Of a stretch of DNA of 64,000 nt, positions 34,915 to 43,791 are shown in pieces; the stretch's first letter is position 1; each line of letters begins with the position of its first letter. Where the stretch lies: positions 1 through 64,000 of the forward strand of contig SFGZ01000010.1 of NCBI GenBank assembly GCA_004557505.1. Reading direction: 5' to 3'. Both the position numbers and the translations under genes were made by a program. The notes below the pieces were generated by a model. It was not told the origin of the DNA. It saw nothing but the letters and a program-made list of their open reading frames with translations, and searched no databases. The DNA is from Coriobacteriaceae bacterium. GTDB lineage: Bacteria > Actinomycetota > Coriobacteriia > Coriobacteriales > Atopobiaceae.

Positions 34915-34984
34915 TATCGCCTTTTTCTTAATTTCGGCGTGCGCCATCTGGGCAAACGTGGCTGCCGTTTAAGAAAAAGCGATA
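34915..34984. repeat. long inverted repeat upstream of ferritin
   Basis: Arms TATCGCCTTTTTCTTAA (34915-34931) and TTAAGAAAAAGCGATA (34969-34984) are complementary except for one missing base, with a 37-base spacer. It lies in the 402-base gap between the HAD gene and ferritin and contains no gene. It may be a terminator for the HAD-gene side or a dispersed palindrome. Confidence 0.65.
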
Positions 34985-35094
34985 TTCTCCGCAACGGGGT
35001 GCCGGGGACGCCGCCGATGACGTCGCCGCCGGATGTCCGGATGCGGTTCCCGCCACCACGCCGGGTCGCGTCGGGCGGTGCAAGTTCCAAGGAG

Positions 35095-35124
35095 CTGACA
35101 CGGGCGCGCGCGGCTGGGTAGACA
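35095..35124 (+). promoter_or_regulatory. candidate ferritin promoter
   Basis: CTGACA (35095-35100) and TAGACA (35119-35124), 18 bases apart, lie 50-80 bases upstream of the ferritin start. No Fur- or DtxR-type box was recognised. Confidence 0.4.
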
Positions 35125-35174
35125 TACATGGAACGTATATCCCCAACGCCCTCCGGGGCAGGAAAAAGGTTGCT

Positions 35175-35690
35175 ATGGCACTTGACGACAAGGTCGGCGA
35201 CATCCTCAACGCGCAGATCAACAAGGAGCTCTACTCGGCCTACCTCTACCTCACGTTTGCCGACTACTACGAGGACCGCGGCCTCAAGGGATTCGCGAAC
35301 TGGTACATGGTGCAGGTGCAGGAGGAGCTCGCACACGCCAAGGTTCTCCGCCGCTACCTTCTTGACAATGACTACCAGGTCAAGATGGCTGCCATTGCGG
35401 CACCCGACAAGACCTTCGCAAACGATCTCGAGCCGCTCCAGGTTGGCCTTGAGCACGAGCGCTACATCACGGCCGCAATCAACGAGTGCTACAAGGCTGC
35501 CTATGACGTACACGACTTCCGCACCATGCAGCTGCTCGACTGGTTCGTGAGGGAGCAGGGCGAGGAGGAGACCAACGCCTCCGAGATAATCAAGAACATG
35601 GAGCTCTTTGGCTCCGACCCCAAGGGTCTCTACGACCTTGACCGCGAGTACCAGGCCCGCACCTTCGTGGCGCCCACGATGCCCATGTAG
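35175..35690 (+). CDS. ftn: ferritin
   Basis: A 171-residue bacterial non-haem ferritin that oxidises Fe(II) and stores iron in a 24-subunit shell. Ferroxidase ligands match E. coli FtnA: Glu18 (INKELYSAYLYL), Glu51 and His54 (QVQEELAHAKVL), and later acidic residues in LEPLQVGLEHER and REQGEEETNASEI. ATG 35175 follows an A-rich AGGAAAAAGG site. It is a single gene; pyrE lies convergently downstream. Confidence 0.95.
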   Translation: MALDDKVGDILNAQINKELYSAYLYLTFADYYEDRGLKGFANWYMVQVQEELAHAKVLRRYLLDNDYQVKMAAIAAPDKTFANDLEPLQVGLEHERYITAAINECYKAAYDVHDFRTMQLLDWFVREQGEEETNASEIIKNMELFGSDPKGLYDLDREYQARTFVAPTMPM

Positions 35691-35783
35691 GCGCGGGCGG
35701 CGCGAGCCGGCACGCGAGCAGCATCCGAGAGGCGCGACGGCCCAAGCGGCCCGCCGCGCCTCCGCGTTGCGTGCGCCTGCGAC

Positions 35784-36446
35784 CTACCTCGCGCCGTACT
35801 TCTCGTAGTATCCGTCGATGGCCACCTTGAGCTGCGGCGTGATCACGGTTCCGTCGAGCGCCTCGACGACCTCCGCCATGGTCACGATGCTCGCGACGGG
35901 AAATCCGTAGCGTTCCTGGATCTCCCTTTGGGCACTCGCCTTGCCCCCCTTGCCCACCTCCATGCGGTCAAGCGAGACGATGAGCCCTTTGACCTCGGTC
36001 GCGGCAGCACCGGTCACGATGGGGTAGGTCTCGTCGATGGACTTGCCGGACGTGGTGACGTCCTCGATCATCACCACGCGGTCGCCGTCCCCAAGGTCGC
36101 TTCCCAGAAGGTTGCCCTTGTCGGCGCCGTGGTCCTTGGCCTCCTTGCGGTTGGAGCAGTAGCGCACCTCCTTGCCGTAGAGGTCATGGAGGGCGATGGC
36201 GCAGGAGACCGCCAGCGGGATGCCCTTGTAGGCGGGCCCGAAGAGCACGTCGAAGTCCAGGCCAAAGTTGTCGTGGATGGCGTGGGCGTAGAACTCCCCC
36301 AGGCGCTTGAGCTGCAAGCCCGTGACATAGGCCCCCGCGTTCATGAAGAACGGCGACTTTCTGCCGCTCTTGAGGGTGAACTCGCCAAACTTGAGCACCT
36401 TGCTCTCGACCATGAAGTCGATGAACTGGCGCTTGTACTCCTCCAT
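35784..36446 (-). CDS. pyrE: orotate phosphoribosyltransferase
   Basis: A 220-residue enzyme that joins orotate and PRPP to give OMP in pyrimidine synthesis. The PRPP-binding loop is VVMIEDVTTSGKSI; the N-terminal part has FGEFTLKSGRKSPFFMNAG and FGPAYKGIPLAVSCAIAL, both diagnostic for PyrE. ATG 36446 has GAGGAG 7 bases upstream. No other pyrimidine genes are adjacent. Confidence 0.95.
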   Translation of the reverse strand: MEEYKRQFIDFMVESKVLKFGEFTLKSGRKSPFFMNAGAYVTGLQLKRLGEFYAHAIHDNFGLDFDVLFGPAYKGIPLAVSCAIALHDLYGKEVRYCSNRKEAKDHGADKGNLLGSDLGDGDRVVMIEDVTTSGKSIDETYPIVTGAAATEVKGLIVSLDRMEVGKGGKASAQREIQERYGFPVASIVTMAEVVEALDGTVITPQLKVAIDGYYEKYGAR

Positions 36447-36496
36447 TGACGTCTCCTCTCGGTGGCGACGATCGTCTCGACAGAGATTCTACGCGA

Positions 36497-37018
36497 CTAC
36501 GGGCGCACGGGGCGCACGGCAGGGCCGAGAAGGTTCGCGGACTTCTCCAGGGCGGCCACGATGAGCGAGAAGCCCGCAAGGTCGGCCGCCGAGAAGCGCG
36601 CGGGGGTTGGGCTGTCGCAGTCGAGGACTCCCCAGACGGCGGCGCTGCCGTCGGCGCTGGCGGCATGGATGGGCACCACAAGCTCGGAGCGTGATGCGGC
36701 GTCGCAGGCTATGTGGCCGGGAAACGCCTGGACGTCGGGCACGAGCTGGGGCGCGTTTGCCTTGACGGCCGTCCCGCAGACGCCGGAGCCGTGGGGGATG
36801 CTCACGCAGGCGGGGCGTCCCCAGAAGGGTCCGAGGACGAGGTCCCGCTCGCCGGCGAGCCCCGGCACCGCAACGTAGAAACCAATCCAGTTGATGTCGG
36901 GAAGGCTCTCGCCCAGGAGGGCCGCGACGTTTGCGAGGGCGGGCAGCCATCCGGGGGCGCCCTCGGCGAGCGCGCCCGCCTGCTGGGCGAGAAGCCCGTA
37001 GTCCGCTGTGTCTCCCAT
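36497..37018 (-). CDS. msrC: free methionine-(R)-sulfoxide reductase (GAF domain)
   Basis: A 173-residue single-GAF-domain enzyme that reduces free Met-R-sulfoxide. The three catalytic/resolving cysteines of fRMsr are present: Cys71 (GRPACVSI), Cys81 (GSGVCGTA) and Cys105 (GHIACDAASRSELVVP). INWIGFYV and GVLDCDSPTPARF are also family signatures. ATG 37018 is chosen because the open frame upstream lacks family similarity; GAGGAA lies just before it. It is divergent from asnS. Confidence 0.92.
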   Translation of the reverse strand: MGDTADYGLLAQQAGALAEGAPGWLPALANVAALLGESLPDINWIGFYVAVPGLAGERDLVLGPFWGRPACVSIPHGSGVCGTAVKANAPQLVPDVQAFPGHIACDAASRSELVVPIHAASADGSAAVWGVLDCDSPTPARFSAADLAGFSLIVAALEKSANLLGPAVRPVRP

Positions 37019-37218
37019 GGGTTCCTCCGTCTTGGGGATGCGTTCGATGCGTGTGGAAGGGCCGCCGGCGCCTCTGTGCCGACGGCCTGATTCTAGCGGC
37101 TTTGCTCGGCGAGGGCTAAATGCGGGCCCCGCCCAAATGCGGGCGGCCATACCGTCTCCGTCGCGATAAGATGGGGCGGCTAACGAGCACGACACAATTC
37201 CAAGAGGAAGGACCTCCC

Positions 37219-38628
37219 TTGAATCGCACGAGAATAGCTGCGCTCTATGCGGACATGGACCGGCTGGATGCCACCGAGCTCACCGTCGCGGGCTGGGTGC
37301 GCTCCATCCGCGACATGAAGAACTTCGGCTTCGTCACCCTGAACGACGGCAGCTGCTTCAAGGACCTTCAGGTCGTGGTCAACCGCGAGCGCCTGGGCGA
37401 TGACGCCTACGGGGAGATCGTCTCGCAGGGCGTGGGCGCCGCCCTCATCGTGCGCGGTGCGCTCGCCCTCACGCCGGAGCGTCCCCAGCCCTTCGAGCTT
37501 CAGGCGGCGGCGGTCACGGTTGAGGGTACCTCCGCGCCGGACTACCCCATGCAGAAGAAGCGCCAGACACGCGAGTTTTTGCGCACCCAGCAGCACCTGC
37601 GCAGCCGCACCAACCTCTTCCGCGCGGTCTTCCGCGTGCGCAGCGTTGCCTCATTCGCCATCCACCGCTTCTTCCAGGAGCGCGGCTTCCTCTACGTGAA
37701 CACGCCTATCATCACCGCAAGCGACGCCGAGGGTGCAGGCGAGATGTTCCACGTGACCACCATCGATCCCATGAACCCGCCCCTCACTGAGGACGGCAAG
37801 GTGGACTACAGCAAGGACTTCTTTGGCAAGTCCACCAACCTCACGGTGTCCGGGCAGCTCCAGGCCGAGAACTTCGCCATGAGCTTTGGCGACGTCTACA
37901 CCTTTGGCCCCACCTTCCGCGCCGAGGACTCCAACACGCGCCGTCACGCCGCAGAGTTCTGGATGGTCGAACCCGAGATGGCCTTCTGCGACCTTGCGGG
38001 CGAGATGGACGTATCGGAGGACATGCTCAAGTACGTCATCGGCTACGTGATGGAGCGTTGCCCAGACGAGCTGGACTTCTTCAACAAGTGGGTGGACAAG
38101 GGCCTCAGGGACCGCCTGTCCCACGTCGCCACAAGCGATTTCGCGCGGGTGAGCTACACCGACGCCGTGAAGATCCTCGAGGACGCGCAGGACTCCGGCA
38201 TGATGTTCGAGTATCCCGTCTCCTGGGGCGCCGACTTGCAGACCGAGCACGAGCGCTATCTCACCGAGAAGCACTTCAAGCGCCCCACGTTCGTGACGGA
38301 CTACCCGCGTGGCATAAAGGCGTTCTACATGCGCCTGAACGATGACGGCAAGACCGTGGCCGCCGCCGACTGCCTGGTGCCGGGCATCGGCGAGATCATC
38401 GGCGGCTCTCAGCGCGAGGAGCGCCTGGACGTGCTTGAGGGGCGCATCCAGGAGCTTGGCATGGACCCCAAGCAGTACAGGTATTACCTTGACCTGCGGC
38501 GCTATGGCGGCTGCCACCACGCGGGCTTTGGCCTGGGCTTCGAGCGCCTGGTCATGTACCTCACCGGGGTCGACAACATCCGCGACGTGCTGCCGCACCC
38601 GCGCACCGTGGGCAACGCGGACTTCTAA
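37219..38628 (+). CDS. asnS: asparaginyl-tRNA synthetase
   Basis: A 469-residue class IIb synthetase. An N-terminal OB-fold anticodon-binding domain (LTVAGWVRSIRDMKNFGFVTLNDGS) is followed by the class II catalytic core, with FRAEDSNTRRHAAEFWMVEPEM (motif 2) and HHAGFGLGFERLVMYLTGVDNIRDVLPHPR in the motif 3 region. The HPR-type ending and the NTRRH rather than aspartate-type pattern indicate Asn specificity. The start is TTG 37219 with AGGAAGGA upstream. Having AsnRS means Asn-tRNA can be charged directly. Confidence 0.95.
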   Translation: MNRTRIAALYADMDRLDATELTVAGWVRSIRDMKNFGFVTLNDGSCFKDLQVVVNRERLGDDAYGEIVSQGVGAALIVRGALALTPERPQPFELQAAAVTVEGTSAPDYPMQKKRQTREFLRTQQHLRSRTNLFRAVFRVRSVASFAIHRFFQERGFLYVNTPIITASDAEGAGEMFHVTTIDPMNPPLTEDGKVDYSKDFFGKSTNLTVSGQLQAENFAMSFGDVYTFGPTFRAEDSNTRRHAAEFWMVEPEMAFCDLAGEMDVSEDMLKYVIGYVMERCPDELDFFNKWVDKGLRDRLSHVATSDFARVSYTDAVKILEDAQDSGMMFEYPVSWGADLQTEHERYLTEKHFKRPTFVTDYPRGIKAFYMRLNDDGKTVAAADCLVPGIGEIIGGSQREERLDVLEGRIQELGMDPKQYRYYLDLRRYGGCHHAGFGLGFERLVMYLTGVDNIRDVLPHPRTVGNADF

Positions 38629-38648
38629 GGGTGCCGCGCGCGGGCGGC

Positions 38649-38689
38649 CCCGGCAGCCTGGCTGGTCCCAGGCCGCCGGGGCCGTCTCG
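38649..38689 (+). terminator. hairpin after asnS
   Basis: GGCCCCGGC...GCCGGGGCC with an inner GCCTG/CAGGC stem forms a strong hairpin 20 bases after the asnS stop, between convergent asnS and PTS IIB. A T-tract is lacking. Confidence 0.45.
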
Positions 38690-38705
38690 CCGCCGGTCTC
38701 TCGCC

Positions 38706-39017
38706 CTACTCGCCCAGCTTGTCCCTGAGCTTGGCGATAACGGTATCCGCTCCCCTGATGTACTGGTTTGCCTTGAGACGCACCTTCGGCAGCCCCTCAA
38801 AGCGCTCCTCGTCCTTGATCGGCATGTCGGTCGTGAGGAGAACTGCGTCTGCGCCGACAAGGTCATCCTCGCTGATCACGTTCTCGATGCCAATCGATCC
38901 CTGGGTCTCGACCTTGCATGCGACATGGGCCTTTTTTGCGGCGTCCGATATCGCCTCCGCCGCCATGTAGGTGTGCGCCACGCCAGATGGGCAGGCAGTC
39001 ACAGCCAGTATCTTCAT
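38706..39017 (-). CDS. PTS fructose-type IIB component
   Basis: A 103-residue phosphotransferase IIB protein. The phosphocysteine is Cys9 in the P-loop-like sequence TACPSGVAHTYMAAEA, typical of the fructose family. It accepts phosphate from IIA and passes it to the sugar during uptake by IIC, encoded immediately upstream. ATG 39017 has AGAGGA upstream. No IIA gene is present next to it, so IIA must be encoded elsewhere or be shared. Confidence 0.92.
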   Translation of the reverse strand: MKILAVTACPSGVAHTYMAAEAISDAAKKAHVACKVETQGSIGIENVISEDDLVGADAVLLTTDMPIKDEERFEGLPKVRLKANQYIRGADTVIAKLRDKLGE

Positions 39018-39050
39018 CTCGGGTTCCTCTCTCTTGGGTGATGGGCCTAT

Positions 39051-40169
39051 CTACATCTCGAGGTCGAAGTCGATCTCCTCCGCCTCCGCCTCGCGCTCGG
39101 CCTCGACGCGCTCGGGGATGTAGTCTTTCTTGAAGAGCGCACACATCGTCAGGTAGAAGGCGATGCCGATGATGAGCGATAGCAGATACGTGAGTGCGGA
39201 GGTGACGGGCAGCACAACCAGCCCGCCCCACGCCGCGTTGCAGTACACACCGAGGGCCCCTGCTACGGCGCCGGTGAATGCGCCGGAGGCGATGTTGATG
39301 GGGATCATGTGCGCGGGGTCCTCGGCGGTGTAGGAGATTGCGGCCTCGGAGATGCCGCATACGCCCATGGCGATTGCCCCGATGCCTGCGTTGCGGTCCT
39401 CATCGGAGAACTTCCTGCGCAGGACGAACGAGCCGATGCCGCACGCAAAGGGGGGAAGGCAGATTGCGACGGCAATCGGGCCGAAGAAAGTGCAGTTCTC
39501 ACCCGAGAGGACCTCCATGCCCACGACCGCCACGCCCGTCGAGTAGGCGACCTTGTTGATGGGGCCGCCAAGGTCCGCGCAGATCATGGCACCGCAGATC
39601 GCTCCGACGATGATCGCGCTCGAGCCCGTCATCCCCGTAAGCCATGCGGTGAGGGTGGACAGGAGCCACGCGCACGGACCGCCCACCACGTAGAGGGTGA
39701 TGACGCCAATGAGGAGGGTCGAGACGATGGGGATGATGAGGATCGACTTGAGCGACCTCATGCTCTTGGGGAGCCTTATCCGCTTGAGAAGCTGGGCGCA
39801 GGTTCCCGCCAGAAGGCCCGCGATGATGCCGCCGATGAATCCCGAGCCGATGTTAACGGCGAGCTGGCCGCAGATGATGCCGGGGGCAATGCCCGGCCTA
39901 TCGGCGATGGAGAACGCTATGAACGCCGCGAGCACGGGAACCATGAGCCCCAGTCCCACCCCTCCAATCTGGGAGAGGGCGTCTATCACCACGTTGCTGG
40001 CTTCTACTGACCCGGACGTCGTGACCGAGCTCATTGACATCATCGTTGCGAGCGCGTATAGGATGCCTCCGCTCACGACCACGGGGATCATGTACGAGAC
40101 GCCGCCCATCAGGTGGGTGCGCGTCCCCTTGAAGATTTCCCCGAGCTCCTGCGAGATTGTCATGCGCAT
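39051..40169 (-). CDS. PTS fructose-type IIC component
   Basis: A 372-residue membrane permease with about ten helices. Fructose-family IIC features include GVSYMIPVVVSGGILYALA, GFIGGIIAGLLAG, and DLGGPINKVAYSTG (the conserved GGP-N-K segment), then GISEAAISYTAEDPAHMIP. ATG 40169 has AGGGAG 8 bases upstream; ATG 40163 is an alternative. The context (DeoR regulator, glycyl radical enzyme, FSA) suggests a substrate other than fructose, such as a 1,5-anhydrohexitol. Confidence 0.9.
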   Translation of the reverse strand: MRMTISQELGEIFKGTRTHLMGGVSYMIPVVVSGGILYALATMMSMSSVTTSGSVEASNVVIDALSQIGGVGLGLMVPVLAAFIAFSIADRPGIAPGIICGQLAVNIGSGFIGGIIAGLLAGTCAQLLKRIRLPKSMRSLKSILIIPIVSTLLIGVITLYVVGGPCAWLLSTLTAWLTGMTGSSAIIVGAICGAMICADLGGPINKVAYSTGVAVVGMEVLSGENCTFFGPIAVAICLPPFACGIGSFVLRRKFSDEDRNAGIGAIAMGVCGISEAAISYTAEDPAHMIPINIASGAFTGAVAGALGVYCNAAWGGLVVLPVTSALTYLLSLIIGIAFYLTMCALFKKDYIPERVEAEREAEAEEIDFDLEM

Positions 40170-40254
40170 GCCTTTCTCTCCCTACAGCAACTTGTTACTG
40201 ATAATTCCTAATTCTCCTCGTGATAGTTACTATTTATTCGTGAACAAGAATTAA

Positions 40255-40266
40255 TTGGGAATCCTA
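40255..40266. promoter_or_regulatory. candidate DeoR operator upstream of PTS IIC
   Basis: TTGGGAATCCTA occurs in the AT-rich region upstream of the IIC start and matches TTGGAAATCCTA at 41355-41366 in front of the glycyl-radical-enzyme operon in 11 of 12 bases. Possible minus-strand -35/-10 elements (TTGTTC, TATCAC) lie close by. The 338-base gap 40170-40507 has no other gene. Confidence 0.5.
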
Positions 40267-40363
40267 AGGACGAATTATCGTGAAGTCAAGCAAATAGGAC
40301 CTTATGGCTTATCGATTTATCGCGATTGGTAGTGTTTTTACGGATAAACGGAAAACAGCCCAT

Positions 40364-40390
40364 CCCCGAGAGGAGATGGGCATGCCAAAG
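40364..40390 (-). terminator. terminator of the DeoR regulator gene
   Basis: On the minus strand, GCCCATCTCC and GGGGATGGGC pair as a hairpin followed by TGTTTTCCGTTT. It lies about 120 bases after the regulator stop. Confidence 0.55.
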
Positions 40391-40507
40391 CGCTCGCGGG
40401 GCGATCGGCCGCTCGTTGAACCAGTCCCACGTGAGCCCGGGTTCAGGCTCTCCGGGCATCCGGCGGCGATGGCTTGCGTCTGCCTGGAGATCGGTCCGAA
40501 GGGCCGC

Positions 40508-41269
40508 CTAGATTACCTGGATGCCCAGGCGCCTCACGCGCTCACGATGCTCTCCATCCCCATCGTCGGTGATGAGGCCCGTGAAGTCGGTGAGCTTGGC
40601 GTAGCGGTAGTTGCCCCGCGCGTTGAACTTGTGAGAGTCTGCGACGACGTAGCTTCGCTCGCTGCTCTCCAGGACGGTCTGTTTGATCACGCCATCCTCG
40701 CTGTCAAACGTCGAGACGCGGTCATCTGCGGCTGACACCTCAAGCGTGCCCATGAAGGCGAGGTCCGGCCTCACCCGACCAAGGGCTTGCGCACAGGTGG
40801 CCCCCACGAGTCCGTTGAGCTCGAGGTTCATGCGCCCGCCGGGGCACTGCACCTCCACGTTGGCCCCCTCTGCCGCGCGCTTCACGATGTCAAGCATGTT
40901 CGAGACGACTATGCAGCGGAGGTCGCTCTGGGCGATGAGGTCCGCGAGGAAGAGGTTGGTGGTGGATATGTCCAGGAAAACGGTCATGTCGTTCTCTATG
41001 AGGCCGAAGGCCTTGCGGGCAACCTGCTGCTTCTGCTCCCGATACTCGTCCACACGTGAGAGGACCACGTGTGACGTCTCCTGGGCAACGGGAACCGCGC
41101 CTCCGTAAACCCGATGAAGTTGGCCGTCGGAATCAAGCTGCTGGAGATCCTTGCGAATCGAGTCCTCGCTCACCCCGAACCTCTTCGCAAGGTCTGCGGT
41201 CGCCACGCGCCCGTCGCTTGCAACGAGCTCCAGGATCTTCTCATGTCTCTCGTTTCTGAACATTGACAT
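40508..41269 (-). CDS. DeoR-family transcriptional regulator
   Basis: A 253-residue regulator. The N-terminal winged HTH is clear (FRNERHEKILELVASDGRVATADLAKRFGVSEDSIRKDLQQLDSDGQLHRVYGGAV). The C-terminal sensor domain has the sugar-phosphate isomerase-like fold of DeoR proteins (VFLDISTTNLFLADLI, CIVVSNMLDIV, DLAFMGTLEV, VVADSHKFN), so it probably responds to a phosphorylated sugar. ATG 41269 has GAGGTG upstream; ATG 41263 is possible. It is divergent from the glycyl-radical-enzyme operon and next to the PTS genes, so it is their likely regulator. Confidence 0.92.
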   Translation of the reverse strand: MSMFRNERHEKILELVASDGRVATADLAKRFGVSEDSIRKDLQQLDSDGQLHRVYGGAVPVAQETSHVVLSRVDEYREQKQQVARKAFGLIENDMTVFLDISTTNLFLADLIAQSDLRCIVVSNMLDIVKRAAEGANVEVQCPGGRMNLELNGLVGATCAQALGRVRPDLAFMGTLEVSAADDRVSTFDSEDGVIKQTVLESSERSYVVADSHKFNARGNYRYAKLTDFTGLITDDGDGEHRERVRRLGIQVI

Positions 41270-41354
41270 GTCACACCTCGCGTACCGACGTGGATTGAGC
41301 GCACCCATGATAGGATTCTGCCCAAAAAGGTCATCGACGTCGAGTGCTTCCCTG

Positions 41355-41400
41355 TTGGAAATCCTAGTTCTTGCTTGCAAACAATAAGAAACAGTATATA
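41355..41400 (+). promoter_or_regulatory. promoter and candidate operator of the glycyl-radical-enzyme operon
   Basis: TTGCTT (41371-41376) and TATATA (41395-41400) are spaced by 18 bases. The motif TTGGAAATCCTA (41355-41366) lies just upstream of the -35 and is shared with the PTS promoter region. The stretch is strongly AT-rich compared with its surroundings. Confidence 0.55.
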
Positions 41401-41490
41401 TTGATAAATAATAGGAACTCAGGCTAGGGTGATTTAGAACTCAGCGCAGCGGAAGAACTCTACGGCAGAAGCATCAGGGGTGGAGGCGGC

Positions 41491-43791
41491 ATGCTCACCG
41501 AACGCACCAGGCACATCAAGGAGAGTCTCTTCTCCCGTCCACGCCGCGTGGACCTCGAGCGCGCGACGCTCCTCATGGAGAGCTACCGGCAGACGGAGGG
41601 CGAGCCCGTGATCCTGCGCCGGGCAAAGGCGCTGCGCCACGTCTTGGAGCGCCACCGCATCGTGCTCGATGACTATGACCTGCTTGTGGGGAACCGCACG
41701 ACGACCCCGCGAGCGGGCGTCGTCTCTCCCGAGATGAGCCCGTACTGGATCATGGACGAGCTGGACGACTTTCCCACGAGGCCGCAGGACACGTTCGAGA
41801 TGTCGGAGGAGGACAAGCGATGCTATCGCGAGGTCCTCTACCCCTTCTGGAAGGGTCGCTCGCTCAACGATTGGTACAGCGAGCACTGCCCGCGCGAGGT
41901 CAAGGCGGCAGAGGGGGACAAGGTCTTCGCGGTCGCCCAGACCGACAAGGGGCAAGGCCACATCATTCCCGATTACGGGGAGGCCCTGAGGCGTGGCCTT
42001 GGCGACATCCTGGGGGAGTGCCAGGCCAGGTCGGACGCCCATCCACAGAACGACTTCTACCGCGCGGCCGCCATCTGCGTGTCATCGACCATCTCCTATG
42101 TCAGGCGGTACGAGTCGTCAGTGAGGGAGCGAGCCTCGCAGGGCGGCGTCACGTCACGGCGCAGGGGCGAGCTGCTTCGGATTGCCGACGTGCTGTCCCA
42201 TGTTGCCACGGAGCCGGCGCGAGACCTGTATGACGCGCTCCAGCTCGTGTGGCTGCTGTCCCTGGCGCTCCAGCACGAGTCCAACGCAAGCTCTATCTCC
42301 CTTGGGAGGATGGACCAGTACCTCTGGCCCTACTACCAGGCCTCGCTTGACGAGGGGGTCACGGAAGCGCAGGTCCGCGAGTTGTTGCAGTGCTTCTACC
42401 TCAAGTGCAACACGGTCGTGTTCCTCCGCTCCACCGCGAGCGCGGAGTTCTTCGGGGGCTTCCCCACGGGGTACAACCTGGTGGTGGGCGGCGTGGACGA
42501 GAAGGGGGAGGACGCAACCAACCAGCTGAGCTACCTGATGCTCGACCTCCAGCGCGACACCCGGCTACCCCAGCCCAACCTGTCTTTGCGCGTACATCAG
42601 GGCACTCCGCAAGCGCTGCTCGAACAGGCATGCAGGATCATCCGGCTTGGGGACGGCGTCCCCCAGTGCTTCAACGACGAGGTGAACATCGAGGCGTTTA
42701 CGCGCCGTGGCGTCCGCATTGAGGACGCCCGCGACTACGCGGTGGTCGGCTGTGTCGAGCTTTCCGTGCCAGGGCGCATGTACGGGCTGCATGACATCTC
42801 GATGTTCAACATCCTCAAGTGCTTCGAGATCTGCCTGAACGAGCACCCCGATGGGTTTGAGAGCTTCCAAGAGCTGGAGGCCGCCATCCAGGAGGTCATG
42901 TCCCGCTACATCGCCCTCATGGCGGAGGGGTGCAATGCCTGCGACCTTGCGCATAGGGCGGTGGCACCCACGCCGCTCCTCTCGGTCTTCGTGCATGACT
43001 CGCTCGAGAAGGGCGCGGACATCACGTCCGGAGGGGCGCGGTATAACCCCTCAGGCGTGCAGGGGGTGGGGACCGCCAACCTCGCGGACTCCCTTGTGGT
43101 CGTGAAGCACGCGGTGTTCGAGGAGAAGGCGATCTCCTATTCGGGGCTTCTCGCGATGCTTGCCCGCGACTGGAGCGGCGACGGCGACGAAACATGGCGC
43201 CAACGCTTCATCAATCGGTATCCCAAGTACGGCAACGACGTGGACGAGGTGGACAACATCTCCGCGCGCTTCCTTCGCTTCTATGGGGAGCAGGTCGAGA
43301 GGTATAAGAACCCGCGCGGTGGACACTTCCAGCCGGGATCCTATACCGTGAGCGCCCACATCCCTTTGGGGCACGCGGTTGGTGCCACGCCTGATGGGCG
43401 ACGCGCCGGCGAGCAGCTTGCCGATGGCGGGCTGTCCCCCATGGTAGGGCGCGACAAGAACGGTCCCACCGCAAGTCTCTCGAGTGTGAGCAAGCTGGAC
43501 AATGTCCGGGATTCCAACGGGTCGCTTCTCAACGTGAAGTTCTCTCCCTCGGCCCTGGCGGGGGACGGGGGCATCCGGAAGCTCTCCGCCTACCTGCGGG
43601 CCTTCTCCCGGCTGGGCATCCAGCACGTGCAGTTCAACGTGGTCGATCGCGCCACGCTGATGGATGCGCAGTCCCATCCCGAGCGTCACCAGGACCTCAT
43701 CGTTCGCGTTGCGGGGTATTCCGCCATGTTCGTCGAGCTTGCGAAGGGCGTGCAGGATGACATCATCAACCGCACGGAGCACGTGCTGTAA
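41491..43791 (+). CDS. glycyl radical enzyme, YbiW/PflD type (probable 1,5-anhydrohexitol-6-phosphate lyase)
   Basis: A 766-residue glycyl radical enzyme. The thiyl cysteine is Cys421 with the dehydratase-type Glu423 (VVGCVELSVPGR), and the radical glycine is Gly742 (VRVAGYSAMFVEL). The Cys-x-Glu arrangement separates it from true pyruvate formate-lyase (Cys-Cys). E. coli YbiW and PflD of this family are reported to open the ring of 1,5-anhydroglucitol- or 1,5-anhydromannitol-6-phosphate to 1-deoxy-fructose-6-phosphate, which FSA then cleaves. An FSA gene, a fructose-type PTS and an activase are adjacent here, which supports the same pathway. The exact substrate is inferred from context. Confidence 0.88.
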   Translation: MLTERTRHIKESLFSRPRRVDLERATLLMESYRQTEGEPVILRRAKALRHVLERHRIVLDDYDLLVGNRTTTPRAGVVSPEMSPYWIMDELDDFPTRPQDTFEMSEEDKRCYREVLYPFWKGRSLNDWYSEHCPREVKAAEGDKVFAVAQTDKGQGHIIPDYGEALRRGLGDILGECQARSDAHPQNDFYRAAAICVSSTISYVRRYESSVRERASQGGVTSRRRGELLRIADVLSHVATEPARDLYDALQLVWLLSLALQHESNASSISLGRMDQYLWPYYQASLDEGVTEAQVRELLQCFYLKCNTVVFLRSTASAEFFGGFPTGYNLVVGGVDEKGEDATNQLSYLMLDLQRDTRLPQPNLSLRVHQGTPQALLEQACRIIRLGDGVPQCFNDEVNIEAFTRRGVRIEDARDYAVVGCVELSVPGRMYGLHDISMFNILKCFEICLNEHPDGFESFQELEAAIQEVMSRYIALMAEGCNACDLAHRAVAPTPLLSVFVHDSLEKGADITSGGARYNPSGVQGVGTANLADSLVVVKHAVFEEKAISYSGLLAMLARDWSGDGDETWRQRFINRYPKYGNDVDEVDNISARFLRFYGEQVERYKNPRGGHFQPGSYTVSAHIPLGHAVGATPDGRRAGEQLADGGLSPMVGRDKNGPTASLSSVSKLDNVRDSNGSLLNVKFSPSALAGDGGIRKLSAYLRAFSRLGIQHVQFNVVDRATLMDAQSHPERHQDLIVRVAGYSAMFVELAKGVQDDIINRTEHVL

